Assembly: GCF_049056525.1 (NCBI RefSeq)
Contig: NZ_JBHUPT010000007.1
Coordinates: 45,369-109,368, forward strand
Reading direction: 5' to 3'
Source: Leisingera coralii
Lineage (GTDB): Bacteria; Pseudomonadota; Alphaproteobacteria; Rhodobacterales; Rhodobacteraceae
Length of the DNA: 64,000 nucleotides
The number at the start of each line of letters is the position of its first letter. The stretch's first letter is position 1. Shown piece by piece: positions 24,252 through 32,531 of the stretch. The notes under the pieces were generated by a model, which searched no databases, had not been told where the DNA came from, and saw only the letters and a list, made by a program, of their open reading frames with translations. Made by a program: the position numbers and the translations under genes.

Positions 24252-24401
24252 ATGCTGGAATATTCTGCTGACGCCGCCGTGAAGTCTGCCATGGCCCGTG
24301 CCCACGCCGAACGCGGCCAGGCGCTGAAACTGGCCTGGACCTGGCTGTTCGGCAAGAAGCCGCTGCCAGCCCTCCGCCCCAAGGTTTCCCGCTGGGCCTG
24401 A
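24252..24401 (+). CDS. Small hypothetical protein, 49 residues
   Basis: A short gene that is easily missed. It starts at ATG 24252 behind a near-perfect AAAGGAGG ribosome-binding site and ends at TGA 24399. The product (MLEYSADAAVKSAMARAHAE, then a hydrophobic LKLAWTWLFG and a basic proline-rich tail) looks like an amphipathic helix with a C-terminal hydrophobic patch; no family is recognised. It is divergent from the LysR gene, 112 bp away, and convergent with phaB. The Shine-Dalgarno quality and codon use support translation; function is unknown. Confidence 0.72.
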   Translation: MLEYSADAAVKSAMARAHAERGQALKLAWTWLFGKKPLPALRPKVSRWA

Positions 24402-24442
24402 GCGCGCTCTGATTTCAGAAAAAGGCACTTACGGGATAGGAA

Positions 24443-24470
24443 AAGGGCCGGTCCAGATGGACCGGCCCTT
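24443..24470 (-). terminator. Intrinsic terminator after phaB
   Basis: A perfect 13-bp stem AAGGGCCGGTCCA/TGGACCGGCCCTT followed on the minus strand by TTTTCC, 24 bp after the phaB stop. In the other direction it could also end the 49-residue gene's transcript. Confidence 0.85.
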
Positions 24471-24493
24471 GCCGTTCAGGCTGAGGAATCAGC

Positions 24494-25216
24494 TTAGACG
24501 AAGAACTGCGCGCCGTTGGCGGAGATGGTCGAGCCGTTGATGAAGCCCGCGTCGTCCGACGCCAGGAAGGCCACGCAGCGCGCGATCTCTTCCGGCTCGC
24601 CCAGGCGGCCGGCCGGGATCTGGCCGATGATCGACTCACGCACCTTCTCCGGCACCGCCATCACCATCTCGGTGGCGATATAGCCGGGGCAGACCGCGTT
24701 GGCGGTGATGCCGGCGCGGGCGCCTTCCTGGGCCAGCGACTTGATGATGCCCAGATCGCCGGCCTTGGTCGCGGCATAGTTCACCTGCGCGAACTGGCCC
24801 TTCTGGCCGTTGATCGAGGAGATCACGATGACGCGGCCGAACTTGCGCTCGCGCATGCCGGGCCAGATCGGGTGCACGGTGTTGAACACGCCGGTCAGGT
24901 TGGTGTCGATCACTTCCTGCCACTGCTGCGGCGTCATCTTGTGGAAGGGCGCGTCGCGGGTGATGCCGGCGTTGGCCACCACGATGTCGATCGGGCCCAT
25001 CTCCTCTTCGACCTTGGCGATGCCCGCAGCGCTTTCCTCGTAGCTGCCAACATTCCACTTATAGGTCTTGATGCCGGTTTCGTCGGTGAATTTCGCCGCG
25101 GCTTCGTCATTGCCGGCATAGGTCGCCGCAACGTTGCAGCCCTGCGCCTTCAGCGCCTGGGAAATTGCTGCGCCGATGCCGCGGGAGCCGCCGGTGACGA
25201 GTGCAGTACGTGCCAT
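24494..25216 (-). CDS. phaB: Acetoacetyl-CoA reductase PhaB
   Basis: An NADPH-dependent short-chain dehydrogenase (240 residues) that reduces acetoacetyl-CoA to (R)-3-hydroxybutyryl-CoA, the second step of polyhydroxybutyrate synthesis. The Rossmann motif GGSRGIGAA lies at residues 9-17, NAGITRD near 87, the catalytic serine region VISSINGQKGQ near 136 and the YAATKAG active-site tyrosine-lysine near 150. It follows phaA on the same strand after a 192-bp gap with its own candidate control site (25278-25292). A polymerase gene is not in the window. Confidence 0.96.
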   Translation of the reverse strand: MARTALVTGGSRGIGAAISQALKAQGCNVAATYAGNDEAAAKFTDETGIKTYKWNVGSYEESAAGIAKVEEEMGPIDIVVANAGITRDAPFHKMTPQQWQEVIDTNLTGVFNTVHPIWPGMRERKFGRVIVISSINGQKGQFAQVNYAATKAGDLGIIKSLAQEGARAGITANAVCPGYIATEMVMAVPEKVRESIIGQIPAGRLGEPEEIARCVAFLASDDAGFINGSTISANGAQFFV

Positions 25217-25276
25217 TCAAGAATCCTCCAGATGAGTTTTTGCTTTGGTAATCTTGCTACAGTTTTGGTCGTGTGG

Positions 25277-25292
25277 GCGCAACAATATTGCG
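25277..25292. promoter_or_regulatory. Candidate PHB-type operator upstream of phaB
   Basis: CGCAA-CAATA-TTGCG (25278-25292) is a perfect 5-bp inverted repeat about 62 bp upstream of phaB. The 10-mer GCGCAACAAT that starts it (25277-25286) recurs upstream of phaA (26653-26662). Confidence 0.5.
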
Positions 25293-25351
25293 TCATGAAA
25301 TTTCTGCATCGCCGCAAAAAATTGTCGCACCCGCGTAATACCGCTGAATTG

Positions 25352-25384
25352 TAAAAGAAAAAGGGCGCCCCGAAAGGGCGCCCT
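25352..25384 (-). terminator. Intrinsic terminator after phaA
   Basis: A 9-bp stem AGGGCGCCC/GGGCGCCCT with a 5-nt loop, followed on the minus strand by TTTTTCTTTT. It ends phaA transcription before the phaB leader, so phaA and phaB are at least partly separate units. Confidence 0.85.
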
Positions 25385-25408
25385 GCGATATCAGCGGTTT
25401 TGCGCCAC

Positions 25409-26584
25409 TTACGGGCGCTCCACGCACATGGCAACGCCCATGCCGCCGCCGATGCACAGCGTGGCCAGGCCTTTCTTGGCGCCGCGGCGCTTCATTTCGA
25501 ACAGCAGGGTGTTCAGAACCCGGCAGCCCGAAGCGCCGATCGGGTGGCCGATGGCGATGGCGCCGCCGTTCACGTTCACGATCGCCGGATCCCAGCCCAT
25601 GTCCTTGTTCACCGCGCAGGCCTGGGCGGCAAAGGCTTCGTTGGCTTCGACCAGATCCAGGTCATTGACCGACCAGCCGGCCTTCTCCAGCGCCTTGCGG
25701 GAGGCATAGACCGGACCGACGCCCATGATCGACGGGTCCAGGCCCGCGGTGGCGTAGGAGGCGATGCGGGCCAGCGGCTCGATGCCGCGGCGCTCGGCTT
25801 CATCGGCGCTCATCAGCAGGGTGGCGGCGGCGCCGTCATTCAGGCCGGAGGCGTTGGCCGCAGTGACCGAGCCGTCCTTGGTGAAGGCCGGGCGCAGCTT
25901 CTGCATCGCTTCGATGGTGGCGCCGTGACGGATGTATTCGTCCTGGTCCACCACGGTCTCGCCCTTGCGGTGCTTGACGGTGAAGGCCGCGATCTCATCG
26001 GCGAACTTGCCCGCCTTCTGGGCGGCTTCGGCCTTGTTCTGCGAGGCGACGGCAAACTCGTCCTGCATGTCGCGGGAGATCTGCCACTGCTCGGCCACGT
26101 TCTCGGCGGTCTGGCCCATGTGGTAGCCGTTGAAGGCATCCCACAGGCCGTCGCGGATCATCGTGTCGATGTATTTCATGTCGCCCATCTTGTGGCCGGC
26201 GCGCAGATGCGCGGCGTGGGGGGACAGGGTCATGTTCTCCTGGCCGCCGGCGGCCACGATGGAGGCATCGCCCAGCTGGATGTGCTGCGCACCCAGGGCC
26301 ACGGCACGCAGGCCGGAGCCGCAAACCTGGTTGATGCCCCAGGCGGCGCTTTCCTTGGGCAGGCCCGCGTTGATATGCGCCTGACGGGCCGGGTTCTGGC
26401 CTTGGGCAGCGGTCAGCACCTGGCCCAGGATGGTTTCCGAGACTTCGGATTTGTCCACACCGGCCCGCTCCACCACGGCTTCCAGCACCGCGGCGCCCAG
26501 ATCATGGGCAGGGGTATTGGCGAACGCGCCGCCAAAGGAGCCGACGGCGGTGCGCGCGGCCGATGCGATTACAACATTGGTCAT
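25409..26584 (-). CDS. phaA: Acetyl-CoA acetyltransferase (beta-ketothiolase) PhaA
   Basis: Condenses two acetyl-CoA to acetoacetyl-CoA, the entry step for polyhydroxybutyrate synthesis and for the ethylmalonyl-CoA pathway represented elsewhere in this window. The 391-residue thiolase has the acyl-accepting cysteine in NQVCGSGLRAV (Cys88), NEAFAAQ near 316, the catalytic histidine in GHPIGASG near 347 and the C-terminal cysteine in CIGGGMG near 377. ATG 26584 is chosen although the minus frame is open to 26749. A terminator follows, and a perfect palindrome lies about 112 bp upstream of the start. Confidence 0.96.
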   Translation of the reverse strand: MTNVVIASAARTAVGSFGGAFANTPAHDLGAAVLEAVVERAGVDKSEVSETILGQVLTAAQGQNPARQAHINAGLPKESAAWGINQVCGSGLRAVALGAQHIQLGDASIVAAGGQENMTLSPHAAHLRAGHKMGDMKYIDTMIRDGLWDAFNGYHMGQTAENVAEQWQISRDMQDEFAVASQNKAEAAQKAGKFADEIAAFTVKHRKGETVVDQDEYIRHGATIEAMQKLRPAFTKDGSVTAANASGLNDGAAATLLMSADEAERRGIEPLARIASYATAGLDPSIMGVGPVYASRKALEKAGWSVNDLDLVEANEAFAAQACAVNKDMGWDPAIVNVNGGAIAIGHPIGASGCRVLNTLLFEMKRRGAKKGLATLCIGGGMGVAMCVERP

Positions 26585-26992
26585 TGATTTGGGTCCTCTG
26601 CCTTCATTTTGGTCTTCCGGAAGAGCGCCGCGCAAACATTCGAGCTGCTTTTGCGCAACAATCTTTCCCGTATCCTCCGGGTATCGGCATAATCTATTGC
26701 TGCACGTGCAGCAATTGACAGGGTGTCTCAGGCGGAGCGGAAGAGTCAACCGCCAGAAACGTCCTCCGCCATAGGATTTCCGTCAGCAGGGGGAGGGGAT
26801 GCTGCAAAGCAGCGGACCCGGGCGCCGGGATGCGGCAAGGGGTGGCATTAAAAGCTGCTGGAAAGACAAGGCTGTAGAGGCCGGACAAGCGGGCGGGTAC
26901 CGTGCGTCTGGCCGTGGCAGCAGTGCCGGTGCCCTGCGCGGAAGGTTGCGGACCGGGCTTCTGCGGGGCAGGACCTGAGCGGGTTCCTGTTC
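26585..26992. other. 408-bp leader region of phaA
   Basis: No gene is supported here. It should hold the phaA promoter. Two control-like elements are visible: the 10-mer GCGCAACAAT (26653-26662) shared with the phaB leader, and the 20-bp palindrome at 26696-26715. The remainder toward 26993 shows no ORF or repeat I can support. Confidence 0.65.
26696..26715. promoter_or_regulatory. Perfect 20-bp palindrome upstream of phaA
   Basis: ATTGCTGCACGTGCAGCAAT is a perfect palindrome in the phaA leader, 112 bp from the start codon. It contains CTGC-ACGT-GCAG and is TGC-rich, similar in style to sites reported for the PHB regulator PhaR in Paracoccus and Rhodobacter. Assignment to PhaR is inference. 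Confidence 0.6.
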
Positions 26993-27832
26993 TTATCCGG
27001 CTTGCTGGCGCTGTTTCAGGTCTTCGATCCAGGGCGGCGACACCGACGGGGCGCCATAGAGGTAGCCCTGCAGGCAATCCACCCCGTTTTCCACCAGGAA
27101 GGCCGCATCTTCCTGGCTTTCCACCGACTCGGCGACGATGAACATGTCGAACTGCTTGGCAATGCCGATCAGGGCCCGCACAACCGACTGGTTGTCATGG
27201 CTGGCGTGAATACCGCGCACGAACTGGCCGTCGATCTTGACCGCGTCAAAGAAGAACTGGCGGAAATGGCCGATTGCCGTTGTGCCGGCGCCGAAATTGT
27301 CGAGTGCAAAGGCAATCCCGTGCTGCTGCATCCGGCCCATGAAATCCAGCACAAGCTCCGGTGCGGCCATCACCGATGCCTCGGTGATTTCCAGGACCAG
27401 CCGTTCGCCCAGCGTGGCATCGCTTTTCAGAAACCGCTGCAGCACCTGCATCCAGCGCTGGTAGCCGATGGAGCGGGCCGACATGTTGATGGAGAGGCGG
27501 ATCTGCGGGAATTTCGACAGCGTCCGCAAGCCATGCTGCAGCGCCAGGCAGTCCAGCTCGCGGCCGATTTCCTTGTCCTCGACCACATGCATGAACTCCC
27601 GCGCGGGAATCACCCTGCCGGTCGGGTCCAGCACCCGGATATAGCCCTCGTAAAAGGCAACGCCATGCGGTGCCATGGCCTGCATGACGGGCTGATAGGC
27701 CAATACGGTCTGATCGTGCCGGACCGCTTCGGCAACCATCTCCAGCGTGGTCCGGTCGCGGCCGGCCACCGCCGCGCTCAGCGGGTTTTCGGAGCCTTCG
27801 GGCAGATCTGCCATGGCGTTTCGTTTGTTCAT
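26993..27832 (-). CDS. EAL-domain protein (possibly degenerate c-di-GMP phosphodiesterase)
   Basis: A 279-residue soluble protein consisting of a single EAL domain from about residue 30. Expected phosphodiesterase residues can be followed: the EAL motif is altered to YEGYIRV (glutamate kept), SINMSARS holds the asparagine, LEITEAS the glutamate, KIDGQFV the lysine and AESVES a further glutamate. The metal-binding DDFG motif reads DNFGAG, so the second aspartate is replaced by asparagine, and catalysis may be weak or lost, leaving c-di-GMP binding. ATG 27832 is preferred to ATG 27814. It precedes phaA by 408 bp on the same strand. Confidence 0.85.
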   Translation of the reverse strand: MNKRNAMADLPEGSENPLSAAVAGRDRTTLEMVAEAVRHDQTVLAYQPVMQAMAPHGVAFYEGYIRVLDPTGRVIPAREFMHVVEDKEIGRELDCLALQHGLRTLSKFPQIRLSINMSARSIGYQRWMQVLQRFLKSDATLGERLVLEITEASVMAAPELVLDFMGRMQQHGIAFALDNFGAGTTAIGHFRQFFFDAVKIDGQFVRGIHASHDNQSVVRALIGIAKQFDMFIVAESVESQEDAAFLVENGVDCLQGYLYGAPSVSPPWIEDLKQRQQAG

Positions 27833-27958
27833 GTGCTGCTGGGGCCCTGTTCCGGCATTGATGTGACACAATATGATGCTCCGGGCAGCGTCGCGCAAAA
27901 GGGTTGAGGCGGGATTAAAGTTCAAATTTGACCGATCCGCCTGACGCCCCGGCGGGCT

Positions 27959-28891
27959 TCAGCCGCCAAAGCCCGGGGTGCCGGCGTCTTCGGGATGGCG
28001 GGCCAGGTGCCCGGCCTTGATCCCGGCAGAGGTCTCGCGGCTGCCGTCGTGGCTGTAGCCGGGCGGTGCAAAGGCATAGAGCAGCCGCTGTTTCCAGGTC
28101 AGCCCGGGCTGGGTCATGTCCTTGAAAATGCCCGCCCATTCATGAAAGGCCACCCGCAGCGGATTGAAGGTGGCGATGTTGTGCACCAGGCCGAAATCGG
28201 GCCGGTCGTGGTCCTGTTCCGGCACGAAGGTGCCGAACAGCTTGTCCCAGATGATGAACACCCCGGCATAGTTGCAATCCAGGTAGCGCGCGTTGCGGCC
28301 GTGGTGGGCGCGGTGGTGGCTGGGGGTGTTCATCACCGCCTCGAACCAGCGCGGCAGGCGGGTGATCGCCTCGGTATGGATCCAGAACTGGTAGATCAGG
28401 TTCAGCCCGCCGCAGAACAGCACCAGCGCCGGGTGGAACCCCAAGAGCACCATCGGCGCCTTCACCACCATCATGAAGGTGAAGGTGCCGGTCCAGGTCT
28501 GCCGCAGCGCGGTGGTCAGGTTGTAGTGCTGGCTGGAGTGGTGATTCACGTGCGAGGCCCAGACCCAGCGCACCCGGTGGCCCAAGCGGTGCACCCAGTA
28601 ATAGCGCAGGTCATCCAGCACAAAGCACGCCGCAACCGCCCAGAGCGAAGTGCCCATGTCCAGCGGCGTGATCTGCCACAGCATCATCAGGAAGCCCCAG
28701 GCGATGAACCCCAGGAGCAGCCCCTCGGCAACGCTGCCCGCGCCCATGATCAGCGAGGTGACGGCGTCGCGGGTCTCGTACCTGCCGCCGCGCTTTTTCA
28801 GGGCGATCCACAGGAACTCCGCCAGGATGGCAGCGATGAAGAAGGGCACCGCCAGCTGGGTGGCATCGGGATAGGAAAGGTCTCCGCTCAT
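27959..28891 (-). CDS. Sterol desaturase/fatty acid hydroxylase family protein
   Basis: A 310-residue membrane di-iron oxygenase. Four or five hydrophobic helices surround the histidine clusters HRLGH (about 112), HVNHHSSQH (about 126), HTEAI (about 183) and HRAHHGRN (about 204), which would bind the di-iron centre. Related proteins hydroxylate or desaturate lipid substrates such as fatty acids, carotenoids or ether lipids; the substrate is unknown. ATG 28891 overlaps the upstream gene's stop by 4 bp (ATGA). The minus-strand frame extends farther upstream but inside that gene. Confidence 0.86.
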   Translation of the reverse strand: MSGDLSYPDATQLAVPFFIAAILAEFLWIALKKRGGRYETRDAVTSLIMGAGSVAEGLLLGFIAWGFLMMLWQITPLDMGTSLWAVAACFVLDDLRYYWVHRLGHRVRWVWASHVNHHSSQHYNLTTALRQTWTGTFTFMMVVKAPMVLLGFHPALVLFCGGLNLIYQFWIHTEAITRLPRWFEAVMNTPSHHRAHHGRNARYLDCNYAGVFIIWDKLFGTFVPEQDHDRPDFGLVHNIATFNPLRVAFHEWAGIFKDMTQPGLTWKQRLLYAFAPPGYSHDGSRETSAGIKAGHLARHPEDAGTPGFGG

Positions 28892-29286
28892 GCTGCCTCC
28901 CCGACGGCGGCGATCAGCGCCTGCCATCGGGCGTGCTCGGCCCCGGACAGGGCAACGGACACGCTAGGCGCGCTGAAGTCCTTGAAACCGAAATGCAACC
29001 CGCCGGGACGCTCGGAAATTTTAGCGCCATTCAGGTGCCGCGCCGCGGTATCGGCGCCAAAGGCCCAGACCAGGCCCGCACCGCTGTGCGCGGCAATCAG
29101 CGCGGCCTGGCCGGTGGCGGTAGGCCGCACTTGCAGTACGGTGTCGCCGGGACAATGCCGCAGCCAAGCGGCGCGGGCGCTGTCCGCCGTCAGAACGGCC
29201 CGGGCAGAGCGCCCGGTCAGATGCAGGATCGCGGCAATGGCGGTTATCCCGCCCGCGACCAGGACCAGCAGCAATTCAAGCGGCAT
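28888..29286 (-). CDS. Membrane-anchored hypothetical protein
   Basis: A 132-residue protein with one N-terminal hydrophobic helix (LELLLVLVAGGITAIAAILHL, about residues 3-23) and a small domain behind it (DTVLQVRPTATGQAALIAA, GLVWAFGADTAARHL). No family is recognised. It is translationally coupled to the downstream hydroxylase (ATGA overlap), so it may be an accessory or regulatory membrane protein for that enzyme, which is inference from position only. Confidence 0.72.
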   Translation of the reverse strand: MPLELLLVLVAGGITAIAAILHLTGRSARAVLTADSARAAWLRHCPGDTVLQVRPTATGQAALIAAHSGAGLVWAFGADTAARHLNGAKISERPGGLHFGFKDFSAPSVSVALSGAEHARWQALIAAVGEAA

Positions 29287-29409
29287 GTTCTCCTCCCGCC
29301 CGGCAGACTGGCGGGCGGGCAGGCGGCTGTCAAAGGTGGCGTGGGGTCAAGCGGACCCGCCCTCCTTGCACAGCGGAGGGGCGGACCGCCGCCGGCTGGC
29401 CGCTTGGGC

Positions 29410-29751
29410 TCAGACCGCGGGCACCGTGCTCTGGGGATGGTTCAGCACCTCCATCTGCACCACGCGCTCGACAAAGGGCACCAGACCTTCGGGCCCCGAT
29501 GCGCGGTCCTTGAGGTGGATGCAGACGTCCGGACGCAGCGACGCGATGATGCCGATCAGATCGCCGCGGATCTGGTCGTCCAGCCCGGCCCCCATGATCA
29601 CGCATTCGATGCGCGGTTCGGTCTCCAGCTGGCGCACCACCTCGGAATGGTCGTGCGCGCCAAGCCATTGGATCGGCAGATGATCCAGCTGCTCGGCGAC
29701 ATTGCCGATCACATGCGGCAGCTTGCCGATCAGTAACACAACAGGTTTCAT
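29410..29751 (-). CDS. Hypothetical protein, Rossmann-like
   Basis: A 113-residue soluble protein beginning MKPVVLLIGKLPHVIGNVAE, with alternating hydrophobic strands (VVLLIG, ECVIMGAGLDDQ, DVCIHLKDRA) that recall a small Rossmann-like or response-regulator-receiver-like fold; no phosphorylation aspartate can be assigned with confidence. GGAGAG lies 7 nt before ATG 29751, favouring it over GTG 29763. It is a single gene, with no operon partner visible. Confidence 0.68.
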   Translation of the reverse strand: MKPVVLLIGKLPHVIGNVAEQLDHLPIQWLGAHDHSEVVRQLETEPRIECVIMGAGLDDQIRGDLIGIIASLRPDVCIHLKDRASGPEGLVPFVERVVQMEVLNHPQSTVPAV

Positions 29752-29845
29752 TTCACTCTCCACCCTACAAGCGGGCGCCTTATCTGGACGTCCCTCAAGA
29801 GTGAAATAGTGCGAATCTCCGCCGGGTCAGGTGGCGGCTGCCGGG

Positions 29846-30202
29846 TCAGAAGGAATAGGTAATGGACCTGCCCTTGCCCTGGTCACGGGTGAAGGTGACG
29901 GTGTTTCCATCGGTCGTGACCGTGAGGCAGTTCTGCGGCAGCTGCTTTTTCCCGATATAGACATTGCGGCAATAGAAGCGCTTGTGCCAGGCCCAAGCGC
30001 CGACGATTTTCTCGCCCTTCGGCGAGACGCCCTGCAATTTGCCATCTGCGGTAGCAAGAACCCAGTGATCGCTGGCCACCAGCTTCTTGCCGGCAATTTT
30101 GGCCAGGAAATCCTTTTCGCTCTTGATGGGACCGGCGCCGGCCGGTGCGGCGGCTGCGATGCTGAGTGCCAGGGCGCAGGCTGCCAAATGCAGAAATTTC
30201 AT
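29846..30202 (-). CDS. Exported hypothetical protein
   Basis: A 118-residue secreted protein: signal peptide MKFLHLAACALALSIAAAAP with cleavage near AGAG, then a small domain with two cysteines (FYCRNVYIG and PQNCLTV) that may form a disulfide. The sequence KKLVASDHWVLATADGKLQG followed by TFTRDQGKGRSITY has no recognised function. It is flanked by the preceding hypothetical gene and the thioredoxin-like gene, without overlap. Confidence 0.75.
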   Translation of the reverse strand: MKFLHLAACALALSIAAAAPAGAGPIKSEKDFLAKIAGKKLVASDHWVLATADGKLQGVSPKGEKIVGAWAWHKRFYCRNVYIGKKQLPQNCLTVTTDGNTVTFTRDQGKGRSITYSF

Positions 30203-30267
30203 GGGGTCCCTCCCGGTATACTTGTTAACAGAACACCGGGAGAGTGTGTCAGATCAGTCCGGTTTTT

Positions 30268-30855
30268 TCAATTCCCGGCTGAGGTGATGGCGGCCTCCTC
30301 GCCTATCATTGCCGCGATGATCTGCTTGGCGCTGTCCGAGTTCCACTCGGCGTCGCCCAGCAGCCGCGCCACTTCCTTGCCGTCGCGGTCCAGCAGCACC
30401 GTGATCGGCAGGCCGATCACCGCCATCTCCCGCGCCAGCGCCTGTTTCGGGTCCTGGTGGCGGGGCAGGCTGTCGATGCCGTTCTCGTCAAAGAACTTCT
30501 GGATGCCCGCGGGCGAGTTGCGCCCGGTGGCGATGGTCAGCACCTGGAAATCCTCACCGCCGAACTCCTGCTGCAGCTCCTCCAGCTGCGGCATTTCCTT
30601 GCGGCAGGGAGCGCACCAGGTGGCCCAGAAATTGAGCAGCACAATCTTGCCCTGATAGTCGGCCAGCGTCGCGGTGCCCGCGCCATCAGCCAGGTCAAAC
30701 GCGGCGGCGGACACATCGCGCGGCTCGGCATGCACCACCAGTTTCTTCATCGAACCGTCGCGCAGGGCCTCCAGCTGCGCCTGATCCGCCGCAGCCGCGG
30801 CATTTGCACCCAAGGCGAGGGCCATATAAAGGGAAAGCTGACGAAACAGACGCAT
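30268..30855 (-). CDS. TlpA-family thioredoxin-like disulfide reductase
   Basis: A 195-residue exported thioredoxin-fold protein. A signal peptide (LFRQLSLYMALALGANAAAA) is followed by a redoxin domain with the active-site WATWCAPCRKEMPQ (C-x-x-C near residues 84-87) and the cis-proline region IGLPITVLLDRDG near 150. Such proteins keep periplasmic thiols reduced, for example for cytochrome c maturation. GGAG before ATG 30855 decides the start. It is divergent from argH with only 22 bp between the two start codons, a very tight arrangement. Confidence 0.9.
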   Translation of the reverse strand: MRLFRQLSLYMALALGANAAAAADQAQLEALRDGSMKKLVVHAEPRDVSAAAFDLADGAGTATLADYQGKIVLLNFWATWCAPCRKEMPQLEELQQEFGGEDFQVLTIATGRNSPAGIQKFFDENGIDSLPRHQDPKQALAREMAVIGLPITVLLDRDGKEVARLLGDAEWNSDSAKQIIAAMIGEEAAITSAGN

Positions 30856-30877
30856 TTTATCTCCGGGGTTCCACACC

Positions 30878-32272
30878 ATGACAGATCAATCCTCGAACCA
30901 GATGTGGGGCGGCCGCTTTGCCGCTGGCCCGGACGCGATCATGGAGGCGATCAACGCCTCGATCGGGTTCGACAAGCGGATGGCAGCACAGGACATTGCC
31001 GGCTCCAGGGCCCATGCGGCGATGCTCGCCGCCACGGGCGTCATTACGGATAATGATGCCGAGGCCATTCGGGAAGGGCTGCTCACCGTTTTGTCAGAGA
31101 TCGAGGGCGGAACCTTCCAGTTTTCCACCGCACTGGAAGACATCCACATGAATGTGGAGGCCCGCTTGAAGGAGATCATCGGCGAGCCCGCAGGCCGTCT
31201 GCACACCGGCCGCAGCCGCAATGACCAGGTGGCGACCGACTTCAAACTCTGGGTGCGGGACCAGCTGGACGCGGCTGAAACGGGCCTGCTGGCGCTGATC
31301 CGCGCGCTTCTGTCGCAGGCCGAGGCCGGCGCCGATTGGGTGATGCCGGGCTTCACCCACCTGCAGACCGCGCAGCCGGTGACCTGGGGCCACCACATGA
31401 TGGCTTACGTCGAGATGTTCGGCCGCGACCTGAGCCGCGTGCGCGACGCCCGCGCGCGGATGAACGAATCGCCGCTGGGCGCGGCGGCGCTGGCCGGCAC
31501 TTCCTTCCCGATCGACCGGGAGATGACGGCATCGGCGCTGGGCTTTGACCGCCCGGCGGCAAACTCGCTGGATGCGGTTTCCGACCGTGACTTCGCGCTG
31601 GAGTTCCTCAGCACCGCCTCGATCAGCGCTGTGCACCTTTCGCGCTTTGCCGAGGAGCTGGTGATCTGGTCCTCCGCCCAGTTCCGCTTCGTGACGCTTT
31701 CCGACCGCTTCTCCACCGGCTCCTCGATCATGCCGCAGAAGAAGAACCCGGACGCGGCTGAGCTGATCCGCGCCAAGGTGGGCCGGATCTTTGGCGCCAA
31801 CACCGCGCTGATGATGGTGATGAAGGGGCTGCCGCTGGCCTATTCCAAGGACATGCAGGAAGACAAGGAACAGGTGTTTGACGCCGCCGACAACTGGATG
31901 CTGGCGCTGGCGGCGATGGAAGGGATGGTCAAGGACATGACCGGGAACCGCGAGAGCCTGGCGGCTGCCGCGGGCTCCGGCTTCTCCACCGCCACCGACC
32001 TGGCCGACTGGCTGGTGCGGGTGCTGAAGGTGCCGTTCCGCGATGCCCACCACGTGACCGGCACCCTGGTTGCCATGGCCGAAAGCCGCGGCTGCGACCT
32101 GCCGGATCTTTCGCTCGCGGACATGCAGGGCGTTCACGAAGGCATCACCGAGGACATCTTCACTGTGCTTGGCGTTGAGAATTCGGTAAACTCGCGCATG
32201 TCTTATGGCGGCACCGCACCTGCCCAGGTACGCGCGCAGATCGCCCGCTGGAAAGAGGTCCTGGCGGGCTGA
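30878..32272 (+). CDS. argH: Argininosuccinate lyase
   Basis: Cleaves argininosuccinate to arginine and fumarate, the last step of arginine synthesis. The 464-residue protein shows the fumarase/aspartase-superfamily features: MWGGRF near residue 9, HTGRSRNDQVATD near 108, THLQTAQPVTWGHH near 154, and the signature GSSIMPQKKNPD near 279 with the flexible catalytic loop. ATG 30878 is only 22 bp from the divergent thioredoxin-like gene's start, so its promoter overlaps that gene. A lipoprotein gene and lysA follow on the same strand. Confidence 0.96.
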   Translation: MTDQSSNQMWGGRFAAGPDAIMEAINASIGFDKRMAAQDIAGSRAHAAMLAATGVITDNDAEAIREGLLTVLSEIEGGTFQFSTALEDIHMNVEARLKEIIGEPAGRLHTGRSRNDQVATDFKLWVRDQLDAAETGLLALIRALLSQAEAGADWVMPGFTHLQTAQPVTWGHHMMAYVEMFGRDLSRVRDARARMNESPLGAAALAGTSFPIDREMTASALGFDRPAANSLDAVSDRDFALEFLSTASISAVHLSRFAEELVIWSSAQFRFVTLSDRFSTGSSIMPQKKNPDAAELIRAKVGRIFGANTALMMVMKGLPLAYSKDMQEDKEQVFDAADNWMLALAAMEGMVKDMTGNRESLAAAAGSGFSTATDLADWLVRVLKVPFRDAHHVTGTLVAMAESRGCDLPDLSLADMQGVHEGITEDIFTVLGVENSVNSRMSYGGTAPAQVRAQIARWKEVLAG

Positions 32273-32308
32273 GGCCAACCGGGCGGGGCTGCTGCAAGGA
32301 GGCAAACA

Positions 32309-32488
32309 ATGCGCAAGATGATCTTTGCATTTCTTGGACTGGCGGCGCTGGCCGCCTGCGGTGTGGACGGTGAGCCGGTACAACCGACCCTGAACGCTGG
32401 CGTCGGTGTCGGCAGCGGCGGCGGAGTGCATGTCGGCGGCGCTCTCGGGCTGCATCAAGGGCCGGTCAGCGTCTATCTGGGCTTCTAG
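32309..32488 (+). CDS. Small lipoprotein, 59 residues
   Basis: A short gene: signal peptide MRKMIFAFLGLAALAAC with the lipobox LAAC (Cys17), then a glycine-rich tail (GVGVGSGGGVHVGGALGLHQ). A CAAGGAGGCAAAC ribosome-binding site precedes ATG 32309. Function unknown; small lipoproteins between argH and lysA are common in Rhodobacteraceae. A hairpin terminator follows at 32532-32562. Confidence 0.75.
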   Translation: MRKMIFAFLGLAALAACGVDGEPVQPTLNAGVGVGSGGGVHVGGALGLHQGPVSVYLGF

Positions 32489-32531
32489 CAGACCCGCGCC
32501 CTTGATGCGGCGCTGCTGAACCACCACTTCG

